A DNA stretch of 64,000 nt from Molossus alvarezi (GCA_037176705.1 CM073889.1:54553596-54617595), one strand, 5' to 3'; shown: positions 22,080 through 34,089, counted from the stretch's first letter. The notes: generated by a model not told the origin, from the sequence alone. Program-made: numbers and translations.

Positions 22080-22240
22080 TCTCAAGGGGGCCTAATATAT
22101 GGTGACAGAAGAAAATGTGACTTTGAGTAGTGGGCACACAGTGCAATATACAGATCTTGTATCATAGAATTCTACACCTGAAATCTTTATGATCCTATTA
22201 ACCAATGTCCCCCTAATAAATTTAATTTAAAAAATAAGTT
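22080..22240 (+). mobile_element. LINE-type 3' end fragment
   Basis: 'gggcacacagtgcaatatac', 'ttctacacctgaaatcttta' and 'gtccccctaataaattta' form a 3' UTR-like end with an A-rich tail. Exact family not named. Confidence 0.5.
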
Positions 22241-22244
22241 TTGG

Positions 22245-22610
22245 TTTTTTTTTAATGTAAAAGAAAAATAGCTCTTTACAGAACCACCCATAACACAGAA
22301 ATAGCTAACTCAATTTCCTACCACCTGGGCAGGAGGGAATGAGGCAAGCTGATTGGGCCATAGAAAACAGGGCCAGGTCCAAAACGTACAACTCTGTCTG
22401 GCTATTGACACGTGGGATATGGGCTCAGGGTGGACACATTACATTTTCTAAGAGGAGTTACAAGTAATGTCTTTATAGGAAAAACTACATTTTTTTAATG
22501 GTGGTCACTAATTAATCACCCTCCCCACCAAATGATAATAAAAGGCTAAATAAAACACTTCAGGCAGCACAGCCTGTTTTACACACTCAAGATAAAAATA
22601 AATGAGTTCA
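22245..22610. other. Intergenic or ISY1 3' flank, nothing assigned
   Basis: AT-rich. ATTAAA occurs on the minus strand near 22,493, a possible but unsupported poly(A) signal for ISY1. Confidence 0.3.
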
Positions 22611-22613
22611 AAC

Positions 22614-22845
22614 TAACCAATGTGTCTCAGTGGATTGAGCATCATCCCATGGACTTAGAGGTCCTGGTTCAATTTCTGGTCAGGGCACATGCCCGGGTTG
22701 CAGATTTGATCCCCATTAGAGGTGTGCAGGAGGCAGCCAATCAATGTCTCTCTCTCACATTGATGTTTCTATCCTTCTCCTTTCCTCTCTCTCTAAAAAA
22801 AAAAAAAAAAAAAAAATCAATAAATAAAAATATATTTTTTTAAAA
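22614..22845 (+). mobile_element. Ves SINE, type B
   Basis: 'accaatgtgtctcagtggat', 'gtcagggcacatgcccgggt' and the end 'cctctctctctaaaaaaa' with a long A-run. Confidence 0.88.
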
Positions 22846-22859
22846 ATGTCAGTTCACTC

Positions 22860-23065
22860 AAAGGGAAAGGGGGAGGTGGGGCGGGAAGAGAGAAACCAAA
22901 GAACTTACATGCATATATTCATAACCAATAGACATAGACAATAGTGTGGGGAAAGCAGGAGGGGGGCAGGATTGGGGCAGAAGGTGTTAAGGAGGGGAAT
23001 AAGAGGAACATCTGTCTGTAATACAGTCAACAATAAAGATAAGTCTAAAAAATAAAAATAAAAAA
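22860..23065 (+). mobile_element. L1 3' UTR end, 5'-truncated
   Basis: Same 3' UTR family as the L1s at 27,200, 40,000 and 53,400: 'aaccaaagaacttacatgca', G-rich 'gaggggggcaggattggggc', 'ggaacatctgtctgtaatac', A-rich tail. It lies just downstream of the ISY1 stop codon, antisense to the gene. Confidence 0.85.
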
Positions 23066-23067
23066 AG

Positions 23068-23351
23068 TGGGTTCATATAGTAGCAAACATTTGTACAAAG
23101 GTGACAGCTGAACCATTAGCATGTAAACAGCCAACCATGGAAGAATGGGGCAGACTCCTCCCCTGAGACCAGTAGATGAGGTGAGAAAAGGTAAAAGAAT
23201 GGATGGCAATAAGTAGCAGGAAGCCTTGCAGCACTAGCCTGCCAGTCTGCAGCCCCAGGACAGCAGAGCCCCGTGGGTTAATGCAAGGGCCTGCTGGGAC
23301 TGAAGAACCCCCAACAGATTTCCAAACCCCAAAGAAAGCCCTCACTCAGCC
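23068..23351 (-). other. ISY1: ISY1 3' UTR (start)
   Basis: Sequence after the TAG stop. I find no AATAAA on the minus strand before the L1 fragment at 23,065, so the poly(A) site is unresolved and may lie within or beyond the repeats. Confidence 0.5.
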
Positions 23352-23459
23352 CTAATATCCCATGAGTCTTTTGGCCTCTTCGCTCTGGGCCTGCAGGGTC
23401 TCACTTGCATACTTCTGGAGGAGTTCCATCTTCTTCCTTCGCACAAGTGCCTCCTCGAT
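23352..23459 (-). CDS. ISY1: ISY1 terminal coding exon (residues 251-285)
   Basis: Reads IEEALVRRKKMELLQKYASE... and ends EEAKRLMGY followed by TAG (23,354-23,352). The acceptor is TTATTATTCACAG at the right edge. It is phase 0 from the previous exon. The segment is charged and predicted helical, as in vertebrate ISY1; the human ending is EEARRLLGY as I recall it. Functionally it is the C-terminal tail of the splicing factor. Confidence 0.97.
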   Translation of the reverse strand: MEEALVRRKKMELLQKYASETLQAQSEEAKRLMGY

Positions 23460-23849
23460 CTGTGAATAATAAGAGTAAGGGTCTCATGCAGCACTACTCA
23501 GTAAGACCCTCTATGCCCTACCAGAACCCAGTCAGGAGGGAGTCCCTGTGAAGGAGTCCATTGAGGAGCTCATTATCCAGAGCAGTTGCAAAAATCCCTT
23601 TCTCTCCCACTGAAGCATGTGAACAATAGAATGTTTGTTCCTCTAAAGCAGATAAAATCCTGCCTTCTCTAGACTCCACACCCTATTATGAGCACAGTGA
23701 CCAGTGTCAGGTGGTCAGGAGTCAGAGGTGCCTTAGTAAACAGGGGAAAAAAAAACCAGTGAAGCACTTAATGGAATCTCCTTCAGAGGCAAGGCCCCTG
23801 GCACTTGGGAAGCTACACCAGCAAGGGCAGCTCACAGCCTCCACCCTAC

Positions 23850-23936
23850 CTCTTGCTGCGATGGCACAGGGACATGAGCGATAAACTTCTGCTGTTCATC
23901 TTCCCCTCCTTTCTCCTGGTTGCCTTCCTCATCAGA
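23850..23936 (-). CDS. ISY1: ISY1 coding exon (residues 222-250)
   Basis: 29 codons, SDEEGNQEKGGEDEQQKF... to VPVPSQQE, flanked by GTTTGTAG acceptor and GAG|GTAGGG donor. Phase 0 at both ends. The intron to the terminal exon is only 390 bp. Its acidic start continues the Glu-rich stretch of the preceding exon. Confidence 0.97.
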
Positions 23937-23989
23937 CTACAAACAGAGAACAACCGAAAGTCAGTGAGTAGGAGACCATGAAATAAATG

Positions 23990-24290
23990 TTGGTAGTGCT
24001 ATAAAATGCACTGCTATGCAGCTGTTTAAAAGAGGGAGGAAAGGAATGAGAATTCTATTCTCATACAGAAACACTGCCAAGGCATCATTAAGTACAAAAA
24101 TCAACAAAACATTGTATATATTACGCTAACTTTTGCATTAGGAAAAAAAATAATAGAAACTAGTGACAGCAGCCAAGACCTAGGTAGATGGAGGGTAAAG
24201 CTCCAAGACAATCTTTGTTGACTATCTTTAGATACTGTTTCACTCTTGACCTTTGTGAATATCTCACCGATTTTTTAAAAATTATATTTA
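23990..24290 (+). mobile_element. Old L1M 3' end relic
   Basis: 'tgctatgcagctgtttaaaa', 'ccaaggcatcattaagtaca' and 'ttgtatatattacgctaact' follow the order of old L1 3' ends. Strongly diverged. Confidence 0.45.
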
Positions 24291-24294
24291 AAGT

Positions 24295-25485
24295 CCAGTC
24301 AAAATGATGGAGTAGGTAAATGCTGTGCTGTCCTCCTCCCACAACCACATCAAAATTACAACTAAATTATAGAATAACTATCGTGAGAACGACCTGAAGA
24401 CCAGTTAAACAGAAGTCCTATAACTAAGCTATACAGAAGAAGCCATGTCAAGACTGGTAGGATGGCAGAGACACTGAATGGGCAGGTCTCATACAGTGTG
24501 GCAATTAAGAATTGGGAGGGACAGCTCTACTGCGGAGGTCTCCCCTGAGGAATAAGGAGCCCCATCCCCACACAAAGCTCCCCAGTCCAGAACACCAGTG
24601 CCAGGAAAAGGACTCCCCATAACATCTGGCTGTGGAAACAAGCAGAGAATTCATCCAAGTGAGATGGGGGGCTGCTGGAGACCAAGGTACTCCTCTTAAG
24701 GGGCCCAAAAATAAACTCACTCACAGGCAGTAGCTTGGAAAGTACAAGATACATATGAGGAGGAACTAAATTGACAAACTTCAAGACAAGCACTAGAGGG
24801 GCAGGAGTTGGAGAAGTTCTCTCCAGGACAGAAGTGCTGGCAGGTGACATTGTTCCCTTGTTGAGCCCTCCTCCCATCCAACTGGCAGAAGCAGGTAGGA
24901 ACCAAATCTGAGATCTCCATTAACCTGGCTAACATGGTTCTCCCTACCGTGATGATTCCCCAAGACCCGCCCCATTCAACTCAGTCACTGAGCCTGAGCC
25001 TCTTCTAGCAGCTGCTCCACAGAAGCAGACTTTCTTGAAATCTCTAAAAGGTACACAAACCCCAAACAAGCAGTGGCTGGCCTCAGCATGCCCTATACCT
25101 CTTGGTAAGCAGCCCTAGGCTGAGCATAAGCAGCAACCAGTCTTAACAACTTGCACTATAACTGCCATCATGTGGTCCCAAGGCTGGCATAAGCAGCTGC
25201 GAGTCACTGCTTGAAATGTACCCTCAAATAAGTGGCCATAAGCCTGGCACAACTGGCGCTGGCCTCAACAACATCAGTGTCCACCAAAGGATTAAAAACC
25301 CAACACCAGTGGCAGTCAGCCTCAGTTCACGGCATAGCCTCTCTCAAATGCCTTCAAGCAGCAACAACTGCAGATCACTTTGTAGCTCCTACCAGGAGGC
25401 CCCAAGCAAGGCAAAAAGCGGTGACTGAACTTGACCTACACTGAAGCCCTTCCCAAGAGGTTGAGGCTTCACAACTCAGAGCAGA
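24295..25485 (+). mobile_element. L1 5' UTR fragment
   Basis: 'atgatggagtaggtaaatgc', 'acaaccacatcaaaattac' and 'ccaggaaaaggactcccc' match, in order, the segment 62,795-64,000, which is of the same kind: a GC-richer 5' UTR of an old L1. No ORF1 or ORF2 follows. The fragment stops about 40 bp from the donor of the next ISY1 exon. Confidence 0.75.
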
Positions 25486-25526
25486 AGGCAATGTGCGCCA
25501 GGGAGACCCTGGCTGCCCACTAGTAC

Positions 25527-25648
25527 CTCCTCCTCAGTGACAGCATAGATGTTGATCTCTTCCTCCTCTTCCTCCTCCTCTTCCTTTTCTCCTCTTGCCA
25601 GCCGAGCCTCTCTCTCTGCTTTCCACTTTTCCACTAATTCGGCTCTGA
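25527..25648 (-). CDS. ISY1: ISY1 coding exon with poly-Glu (residues 181b-221)
   Basis: RAELVEKWKAEREARLARGEK is followed by nine consecutive Glu codons and INIYAVTEEE. Acceptor TCTTGTCTTCAG, donor GAG|GTACTA. It enters with two bases of a split codon: T from the previous exon plus TC gives Phe, where human has Leu as I recall it. The basic helix plus acidic run is characteristic of ISY1. Confidence 0.96.
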
Positions 25649-25689
25649 CTGAAGACAAGAGACAGCAGGTGATACTTTGGCCTCTAAAT

Positions 25690-26000
25690 AAGCTTTAAAC
25701 ACTAAGCAAGACAAGGCTAAGATGTTCCCTTAGGAAAGAAACACCCTTCATTCTGCCCTGGTGGGAGGGAATCAGAAGTGAGGGACAGTCTGATCTCATA
25801 ACAGTTCTGCCTTAAGTCACTACAAGACAGCTTTTTAGGAAATATCCTCAGATATTCCCCAGTTCACCAACCTTGGTGGCTTCCTAATATGCCCACATGA
25901 AAACAGAAATGCTGTTATACAGCATACCGGCAAAGAGCTCCAACTCCTGACCAACTTCTAAAGCTCTAATTCAGTGCACCTCATGGGAAGTAGCACTGAC
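25690..26000. other. ISY1 intron, nothing assigned
   Basis: No exon or repeat recognised. Confidence 0.4.
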
Positions 26001-26004
26001 TTAT

Positions 26005-26085
26005 TTTTCAGAGTTGTCATGACTTCAAAAGAATGTCAGTAAAAGGCTCAGCATAGTACTTGGCATAGAGGAAGCTCTCCGAAAC
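26005..26085 (+). mobile_element. MIR 3' end relic
   Basis: 'aaggctcagcatagtacttg gcatagaggaag' resembles the MIR 3' end (cttagcacagtgcctggcac). Confidence 0.45.
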
Positions 26086-26107
26086 GGAAACCCATCTTGC
26101 TCTACAC

Positions 26108-26300
26108 CAGGGATGGGGAACCTTTTTTCTGCCAAGAGACATTTGGATATTTATAACATCATTTGAGGGCCATACAAAATTATCAACTTAAAAATTAGCC
26201 TGCTATATTTGATCAGGTTAATTTGGTGAGACATATGATGTTAGCTGGTACTGATTTCATGGGCCTTATATAACCCACGGGCTGACATTTCCCATCCCTG
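26108..26300 (+). mobile_element. Non-autonomous hAT-type DNA transposon
   Basis: 193-bp element with inverted ends: CAGGGATGGGGAACC at the left and the complement of CAGGGATGGGAAATG at the right. An imperfect 8-bp duplication CTCTACAC/TTCTTCAC (6 of 8) flanks it, the length expected of hAT transposition. There is no transposase. Confidence 0.75.
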
Positions 26301-26321
26301 TTCTTCACTGATAACCTGTGT

Positions 26322-26583
26322 GTTTTTTTGTTTATTTGTTTTTACAAATCCTCACTCAAGGATATTTTTCCATTTATCTTCAGATAGAGTGGGAGGGAGA
26401 GAGAAAGAGAAAGATAGAAACATCAATGTGAGAGCGACACATCGATTGCTTACTTCCCTCACAACCACGACCAGGGCCAGGAACAAAACCACAATCGAGG
26501 TACGTGCCCTTGAGTAGAATCTAATCCTCAACTCTTTGGTCCATGGGCCAACGCTCTAACCACTGAACCAAATTGGCCAAGGA
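26322..26583 (-). mobile_element. Ves SINE, type A, older
   Basis: Reverse strand, with the head 'ctgaaccaaattggccaagg' complement at the right and 'atcctcactcaaggatattt' at the left. Duplication ACTGATAAC(C/T)TGTGT at 26,307-26,321 and 26,584-26,598. Confidence 0.92.
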
Positions 26584-26883
26584 ACTGATAACTTGTGTTT
26601 AAAGAAGATCTAAATCATCTTAAGTGGGCACTACACTTCATTTCAAGAAAGGCTAGTCTGGGAAGGAATCCTGGTGGACAGGGACAAGGTCAGATGCCAT
26701 TCTATAGCTTCCCCAACATGCTCCTTCTGGCCCAACACCACATTAACTGCCTTATAGTTACTTGGAGTTAGGTCATTAGCAGATCATTTCTTTCTGGCAT
26801 AAAGCACTATCTAAAAACCCAGTTTCAAAAAAAAAAAAAAACCAAATGCCATATATAATGAAATAAAATGCCTGTAGACCTAC

Positions 26884-27006
26884 ATTTCTTTTCATATTCC
26901 TGTTCCAAAGGCACAATAACACCATCATCTTCATCTAGGTATCCGTAGTATTCAAAATCAATTGCCTTCATGAGCTCAGCACGTGTCTTTCTTGGAGGAG
27001 GAAGAG
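26884..27006 (-). CDS. ISY1: ISY1 coding exon (residues 140b-181a)
   Basis: LPPPRKTRAELMKAIDFEYY... to VPLEQEYEKK. It begins with CT of a split Pro codon and ends with T of the next split codon. Acceptor CTTTCTTTTAG, donor AAAT|GTAGGT. The FEYYGYLDEDDG block is highly conserved in ISY1. Confidence 0.97.
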
Positions 27007-27199
27007 CTAAAAGAAAGAGCACCAACTTAGCTGAATTTCCCATCATTATCACACTCAAGCCTTCTCCCTACACAGTGTTACACAGGCATACAGTATGTGT
27101 GTTCATAAAAATATGAAATAGCCACTTCTCTACACTAGTAATAGGATAAGTGATACTATTCATCAGTGTTGAAACTTTTGACCCATTTAGTCCATTTAA

Positions 27200-27955
27200 A
27201 AGAAATTTATGCTATCACCTCACACCTGCCAGAATGGCTGCCATCAACAAATCATCAAACAACAAGTGTTGGCGAGGGTGTAGAGAAAAGGGGACTCTAG
27301 TACACTGCTGGTGGGAATGCAGACTGGTACAGCCACTATGGAACTCAATATGGTGTTTCCTCAAAAAATTAAAAATTTAATTTTGACCCTCTGATCCCAC
27401 TTCTAGGAATATCCTAAGAAGCCTGAAACACCAATCAGAAAGAATATATGTATACCTATGTTCATAACAGCACTATATACAATTGCTAAGATCTGGAAAC
27501 AGTCCAAGTGTCCATCAATAGATGAGTGGACAAAAAAGCTGTGGTACATATACACAATGGAACACTATGCAGCTGTAAGAAAGAAAGATCTCTTATCCTT
27601 TGAGATGACATGGAGGGACCTGGAAAGTTTTATGCTAAGCGAAATAAGCCAATAAGAGAAAGACAAATACCATACCACATGATCTCACTTATTTGTGGAA
27701 TATAATGAACAAAAAAGCTGATGAACAAAATAGACCCAGAGACAGAGAAAGAAGTACAATTCAGACTGAGAAACTTCAGAGGAGGGGGCAGAGAGGAGGG
27801 AGGAGATAAACCAAAGAACTTATATGCATGTATTTGTAACCAATGCACATAGACAATGCTTGGGGAGGGGGCGCAGGATAGGGAGGAGGGTGCCTGGGGG
27901 GAAAAGGAGAAACATCTGTAATAAAAAATAAATTAATTAATAAATAAAAAAAGTA
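27200..27955 (+). mobile_element. 5'-truncated L1: ORF2 C-terminus and 3' UTR
   Basis: Starts in the ORF2 C-terminal Cys-rich region ([20 protein letters not shown]), continues through KKLWYIYTMEHYAA and the G-rich 3' UTR to 'ggagaaacatctgtaataaa' with an A-rich tail. Broken by at least one frameshift. Antisense to ISY1. Confidence 0.9.
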
Positions 27956-27982
27956 ATCTATTCTAATTTAAAAACAAAACAA

Positions 27983-28715
<733 letters not shown>

Positions 28716-28730
28716 AAACAAAAACAACCA

Positions 28731-28955
28731 GCCTAGCCAGTATGATTCAGTGTTTAAGCGTTGACCCATACACCAAGTGGTCACTGGTTCAATTCCCAGT
28801 CAGGGCACATGCCCAGGTTGTGGGCCCAATCCCCAGTGGGGGACATTCAGGGGGCGCCCAATCGATGTTCTCTCTTATTGATGTTTCTGTCTCTCTTTCC
28901 CTCTCCCTTCTTCTCTCTCTAAAATCAATAAAGAGAAAATAATTAAAAAGAAAAA
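28731..28955 (+). mobile_element. Ves SINE, type B
   Basis: 'gcctagccagtatgattcag', 'gtcagggcacatgcccaggt' and the end 'ctctctctaaaatcaataaa'. It is inserted at the A-tail of the H3-3A retrocopy. Confidence 0.9.
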
Positions 28956-28959
28956 AAAC

Positions 28960-29430
28960 AGGTTCAATTCTGAGCATCTTGCTTGAACTGTTTGAGAGGA
29001 AAAATCTGTTTCTGGGAGAAAACAAAATGTGAGCCAGTGATGGACAACTTGCCACCATAAGCAGAGTTAGAGAGAAAAAGAAAAAAAAGAAAAACACAAA
29101 CAATGGAAGTCAAAACTATAACATGGAAAAATGTGACCTGGAATCCACCATTCCTGAAGGCAAGCTACCCATGGGCTTTTTAGTGATGTGATTCAAAAAG
29201 TCAGGCTTTTCTGCCTAAAGTAAATTGGGGTTGAATCACCTGTCAATTTTACTGATGAAATTTAGCTGATGAAATAACCATAGAAGTGCATGTAAAACAG
29301 CCTGGAAGGGAACATATCACACAGATACCAATGGTTACATTATCTGTAGCAGAGGCATTGACACTAGGGGAAGAAGGGGTCAAGAGCACTATACTACTAC
29401 TTAAATTATACTCATTAAGACTAACAAAGG
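28960..29430. other. ISY1 intron, nothing assigned
   Basis: No exon recognised. An A/G-rich tract lies at 29,070-29,095. Confidence 0.35.
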
Positions 29431-29440
29431 CAACTTTCTT

Positions 29441-29673
29441 GTTTTTTGTAATCCTCACCCAAGGATATTTTTTCCATTGATGTTAAGAGTGTGGAAGGAA
29501 AGGGGAGACAGAGAGAAACATCCATATGAGAAAGAGACACATCAATTGGTTGCCTTCCTCATGCACCAGAGGTTGAACCTACAACCCAGGAATGTGCCCT
29601 TGACCAGGAATCAAACCCACAACCCTGTGATCTGCAGGCCGGTGCTCTAACCACTGATGCACATTGGCCAGGA
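29441..29673 (-). mobile_element. Ves SINE, type A, old
   Basis: 'taatcctcacccaaggatat' at the left and 'ctaaccactgatgcacattg gcc' at the right. Imperfect duplication CAACTTTCTT/CAATTTCCTT at 29,431-29,440 and 29,674-29,683. Confidence 0.88.
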
Positions 29674-29683
29674 CAATTTCCTT

Positions 29684-29962
29684 TTTATAAAAAAAAAAAA
29701 AAAAAATCTATGACTGGAATAAAAATAAATTTAGAAAAGTAAAAATGTAAAAAAAACAATAAAAAAGTAATATATATAACATAACCTCACTTTAGGAGCC
29801 TTCCCTCCACTGCAACTCTTAAAAAACTAAAAGGAAAAATACCTTGACATGTTAACAATTGTTATCTACAAGTTGTAAAAATGCAGGTGAGTTTTTATAA
29901 TTTTCAGTGTTTCCCAACTTTTCTGTAATAAAATTATATTGCTTTCATCATAACAACATATT
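29684..29962. other. A-rich intronic stretch
   Basis: Poly(A) at 29,687-29,706 and several A-rich blocks. No gene. Confidence 0.4.
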
Positions 29963-29980
29963 TAAACTCTGAATTATTTT

Positions 29981-30215
29981 TTGTTATTGTTAATCCTCAC
30001 CCACGGATACTTTTTCCATTAATTTTAAGAGAGAGTGGAAGGGAAGGAGGAGAGAGAGAGAAATATAGATGGGAGAGAGACACATTCATTGGTTGGTTCC
30101 AAAGCACCAAGGATCGAACCTGCAACCCAGATATGTGCCCCTGACAGAGAATCAAATCCACAACCCTTCAGTGTGCAGGCCGACACACTAATCACTATGC
30201 TACATCATCCAGGGC
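29981..30215 (-). mobile_element. Ves SINE, type A, old
   Basis: 'taatcctcacccacggatac' at the left, 'gctacatcatccagggc' at the right. Duplication TAAACTCTGAA at 29,963-29,973 and 30,216-30,226. Confidence 0.9.
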
Positions 30216-30288
30216 TAAACTCTGAACATTTTTAAGCGATGTTAATAACACATGCAAAAGTAGTTTAGGCATTATAAATTTAAAAATA

Positions 30289-30540
30289 GCCCTGGCCGGA
30301 TTGGCTCAATGGTTAGAGTGTTGGCCAGTGGACCAAGGGGTTGCAGATTTGACTCCTGGTCAAGGGTATGTACCTGGGTTGCAAGTTCAATCCCCAGCCC
30401 TGGTCAGGGCGCATGCAGGACACAACCAATCAATGTCTCTCTCTCACATCGATATTTCTCTCTCTCTCTCTCTCCCCTCCCTCCCTTCAACTGTCTCTAA
30501 GAATCAATGGAAAAAATATCCTCAGGTAAGGATTAACAAT
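30289..30540 (+). mobile_element. Ves SINE, type A, old
   Basis: GCCCTGGCCGGATTGGCTCA head, (CT)n middle and 'atatcctcaggtaaggatta' end. Confidence 0.92.
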
Positions 30541-30687
30541 AACAAATAAATTAATTAAATAAGCAGAGTTTAATAAAGGTAAAATTATATTTTTAAACAA
30601 ATGGGAAAACCAACTGGAAGGAAATAGAATAGAATGCCAACAATGCTGAAAATGCCAATATCATTCTTCTCTGCATTTCACTTTTTT

Positions 30688-30936
30688 TTATCCTCACCCA
30701 AGGACATTTTTTTTTTTTTGCATTTATCTTCTGATAGAGTGAGAGGGGGAGAGAGGGAGGAAGAGAGAGAGAGAAACATCGATGTGAGAGACACATCGAG
30801 TGGTCGCCACCCACATGACCCCAACTGGGGCCAGGGACAAACTGCAACTGAGGTACATGCCCTTAGCAGGAACCGAACCTGTGTCTCTCTGGACCACGGG
30901 CTGCCGCTCTAATCACTGAGTAAAACTGACCAGGGC
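30688..30936 (-). mobile_element. Ves SINE, type A
   Basis: 'ttatcctcacccaaggacat' at the left, 'aaaactgaccagggc' at the right. Flanks share TTCAC(T/A)TTTTT. Confidence 0.92.
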
Positions 30937-31285
30937 TTCACATTTTTTCTATAAAGTATTTAGACTACTTTTCTAAAAGTCAAAATTAAAATACAGGCAC
31001 ACCTCATTGTATTGCACTTCACTTTATTGAACTTCACAAATACTACGTATTTTAAAAATTGAAGGTTTGTGGCAACCCTGCTTCCAGCAAATCTGAGTGC
31101 CACTTTTGCAACAGCATTTGCTCACTTTGTATCTTTGTGACATTTTGATAATTCTCACAATACAGTATTTCAAACTCTTTCATTATTGTATGTGTTATGG
31201 TAATCTGTGATCAGCGATCATTGATGTGCCGATTGTAACTGTTTTGCAGTGCCATGAATCACAGCTGTATAAGATGGTGGAATTA

Positions 31286-31452
31286 GCCCTGGCTGGTGTG
31301 GCTCAGTTGGCCTAACATTGTTCCATGCACCGAAAGGTGGCGCCAGTTAGATTCCCAGTCAGAGCACCTGCCCAGGTTGCATGTTTGATGTTTCTCTCCT
31401 TCTGTCTCTCCCTTCCTCTCTCTAAAATCAATAAAAACATATTTTAAAAAAT
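31286..31452 (+). mobile_element. Ves-like SINE in Tigger1, internally deleted
   Basis: Short copy: GCCCTGGCTGGTGTGGCTCA head jumping early to 'ctctctaaaatcaataaaaa'. Duplication ATGGT(G/A)GAATTA at 31,274-31,285 and 31,453-31,464. Confidence 0.9.
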
Positions 31453-31599
31453 ATGGTAGAATTAACAGATAAATGTATGTTGTGACTACCTCACTGATTA
31501 GCTGGTTCCCCGACTCTCTCTCTCTCTCTCTTTGGGCCTCCCTATTCCCTGAGGCACAACAATATTGAAATTAGGCCAATTAATAAACTTACAATTGCC

Positions 31600-33320
31600 T
31601 CTAAGTGTTCAAGTGAAAGGAAGAGTTGCATGTCTCTCACTTTAAATCAAAAGCTAGAAATGATTAAGACTTTTGAGGATGATAAGTCAAAAGTTGAGAG
31701 AGGTCAAAAGCTCGATGTCTTGCACCAAACAGCCAAGTTGTAAATGCAAAGACAAAGTTCTTGAAGGAAATTAAAAGTGCTACTCTAGTGAACAAATGAA
31801 TGATAAGAAGCAAAACAGCCTTATTACTGAAATAGAGAAAGTTTTAGTGGTCTGGATAAAAGAATAAACCAGATGCAACATTCCCTTAAGACAAAGCCTA
31901 ATCCAGAGCAAGGTCCTAACTCTCTTTAATTCTATGAAGGCTGAGAAAGTTGAGGAAGCCGCAGAAGAAAAGTTTGAAGCTAGCAGAGGTTGGTTTACGA
32001 GGCTTAAGGAAAGAAGCCATCTCCATAAAAGTGCAAGGTGAAGCAAGTACTGATATAGAAGCCGCAACAAGTTATCCAGAAGATGTAGCTAAAATAATGA
32101 AGGAAGGTGGCGTAAACAACAGATTTTCAGTGTAGATGAAACAGCCTTATGTTGGAAGAAGACGCTATCTATGACTTTCATAGCTAGAGAGAAGTCAATG
32201 CCTGGCTTCAAAGCTTCAAAAGAAAGGCTAACTCTCATGTTAGGGGCAAATGCAGCTGGTAAATTTAAGTCAAAGCCAATGCTCATTTACCGTTCTGAAA
32301 ATCCTAGGGCCCTTAAGATTTATGCTAAATCTATTCTACCTGTCCTCTATAAATCAAACAATAAAGCTTAGATGACAGTATATCTGCTTACAACATGATC
32401 TGCTGAATATTTTAAGCCAACTGTTGAGATCTGCTCACAAAAAAAGATTCTTTTCAAAATATTACGACTCATTGACAATGCACCTGGACACCCAAGAGCT
32501 CTGATTAATGTTGTTTTCATGCCTGTTAACACAACATCCATTCTGTAGCACATGAATCAAGGAATAATTTCATCTTTTAAGTCTTAATACATTTCATAAG
32601 GCCATAGCTGCCACAGACTGTATTTCTCTGATGGATCTGGGCAAAGAAATTAAAAATCTTCTGAAAAGGAGTCACCATTCTAGATTCCATTAAGAACATT
32701 TATGATTCACAAGAGGTCAAAATATTAACATTAACAGGAGTTTGGCAGAAGTTGATTCCAATCACAGATGACTTCGAGGGGTTCAAGAATCCAGTCAAGG
32801 AAGTAACTGTAAATGTGGTGGAAACAACAAGAGAACTAGAATTACAAGTGGAGCCTGAAGATATCACTGAATTCTGCAATCTCACGATAAAACATTAATG
32901 GATTTTTTTTTTTTTTTTGCTTATGTATCAGCAAAGAAAGTGGTTTCTTGAGATGAAATGTACTCCTGAAGAAGATGCTATGAAAAGTGTTGAAATGACA
33001 ACAAGGGATTTAGAATATTACATAAACTCAGTTGATAAAGCAGAAGCAGAGTTTGAGAGGATTGACTCCAATTTTGAAAAAAGTTCTACTGTGGGTAAAA
33101 TGCTATCAAACAGCAGCTCATGCTATAGAGAAATGGTTCATGAAAGAAAGAGTAAATAAATGGGGCAAAGTTCACTGTTGACTATTTTAAGAAACTGCCA
33201 CAGCAACCTCAGTCTTTATCAACTACCAACCTGACCAGTAATCAGTCATCAACATCAAGGCAATGCTCTCCAAGAACAAAAAGATTATTGTTACTCACTA
33301 AAGAGTCAGATGATGGTTAG
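31600..33320 (+). pseudogene. Tigger1 transposase remnant
   Basis: A pogo-type DDE transposase with an N-terminal CENP-B-like helix-turn-helix would bind the element ends and catalyse cut-and-paste transfer. Here the frame breaks repeatedly. Longest readable parts are 32,171-32,371 ([18 protein letters not shown]...) and 32,917-33,159. It is not functional. Confidence 0.85.
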
Positions 33321-33533
33321 CATTATTTAGCAATAAAATATTTTTAAATTAAGGTATGTACATTGTTTCATAGCATAATGCTATTTTTGCACACTTACTA
33401 GACTACAGTATAGTGTAAACAACTTTTATATGCACTAGGAAATCAAAATATTCATGACTCGCTTTGTTAAGATATTTGACTTTATTACTATAGTCTGGAA
33501 CCACACTTGCAATACCTCCAAAGTATGCCTGTA

Positions 33534-33869
33534 CACAAAAACTCCAGGCCAGTGGTTTCCATTTTGGAAGGCCAAGGATTGGCTGAAGTTTCCCAGAGCC
33601 ATGGAGGAAAGGACAGGAGAAGTAAGGGTGCCTGGCTTGGATTGATACAGAGCAGCTCAACATTCCTCTTTTACCTGTTGTAGTTAGGCCTAAAGGTTTA
33701 CTTGTCTGTCAGTTTTTTACAAGTAATAGGTAAGTGAAATATGAACCAATTTCAATCAAAAGCCTGGCCCAATAATTTTGGAAAATTTCAAATTGGGGAA
33801 CTCCTCATTCAGACTGAGAGACTGGTATATGCAAACAGAGTGGAATTTGACACCAGTCATTTCTAGGTA
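33534..33869. other. ISY1 intron, nothing assigned
   Basis: No exon or repeat recognised. Confidence 0.4.
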
Positions 33870-34050
33870 CCTTTTAGCCCCAAATGTATATCCTGGGCCT
33901 ATAACTTCAACTCTTAGTGCTTAAAGTTTCTTATTTAAAAGCTGGGAACAATAATTCTGACATTACAGGGTTATTGTGCAACTAAGAAATAATACAGAAG
34001 CACCCAGGGCATAGCATGTCTACGCTTATGATGATTACCATTATATTCAG
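33870..34050 (+). mobile_element. MIR SINE relic
   Basis: 'taaagtttcttatttaaaag', 'gacattacagggttattgtg', 'agaagcacccagggcatagc' and 'atgatgattaccattatatt' follow the MIR 3' half. Confidence 0.6.
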
Positions 34051-34089
34051 GGCTACTTTTTTTGGTTTTCTGAGGAGCATCATGATGGT

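Larger units (their letters stand above)
30994..33531 (+). mobile_element. Tigger1 (pogo-type) DNA transposon, inactive
   Basis: The ends CAGGCACACCTC... (30,994) and ...AAGTATGCCTG (33,531) are inverted repeats flanked by TA at 30,992-30,993 and 33,532-33,533, the pogo/Tc1 target. Between them lies a full-length but decayed transposase: 'ctaagtgttcaagtgaaagg' (31,600) marks its start, [12 protein letters not shown] holds the first catalytic Asp (about 32,130), [12 protein letters not shown] the second (about 32,470), and the tail runs to about 33,320. Many stops and frameshifts. A SINE lies at 31,286-31,452. Confidence 0.93.
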
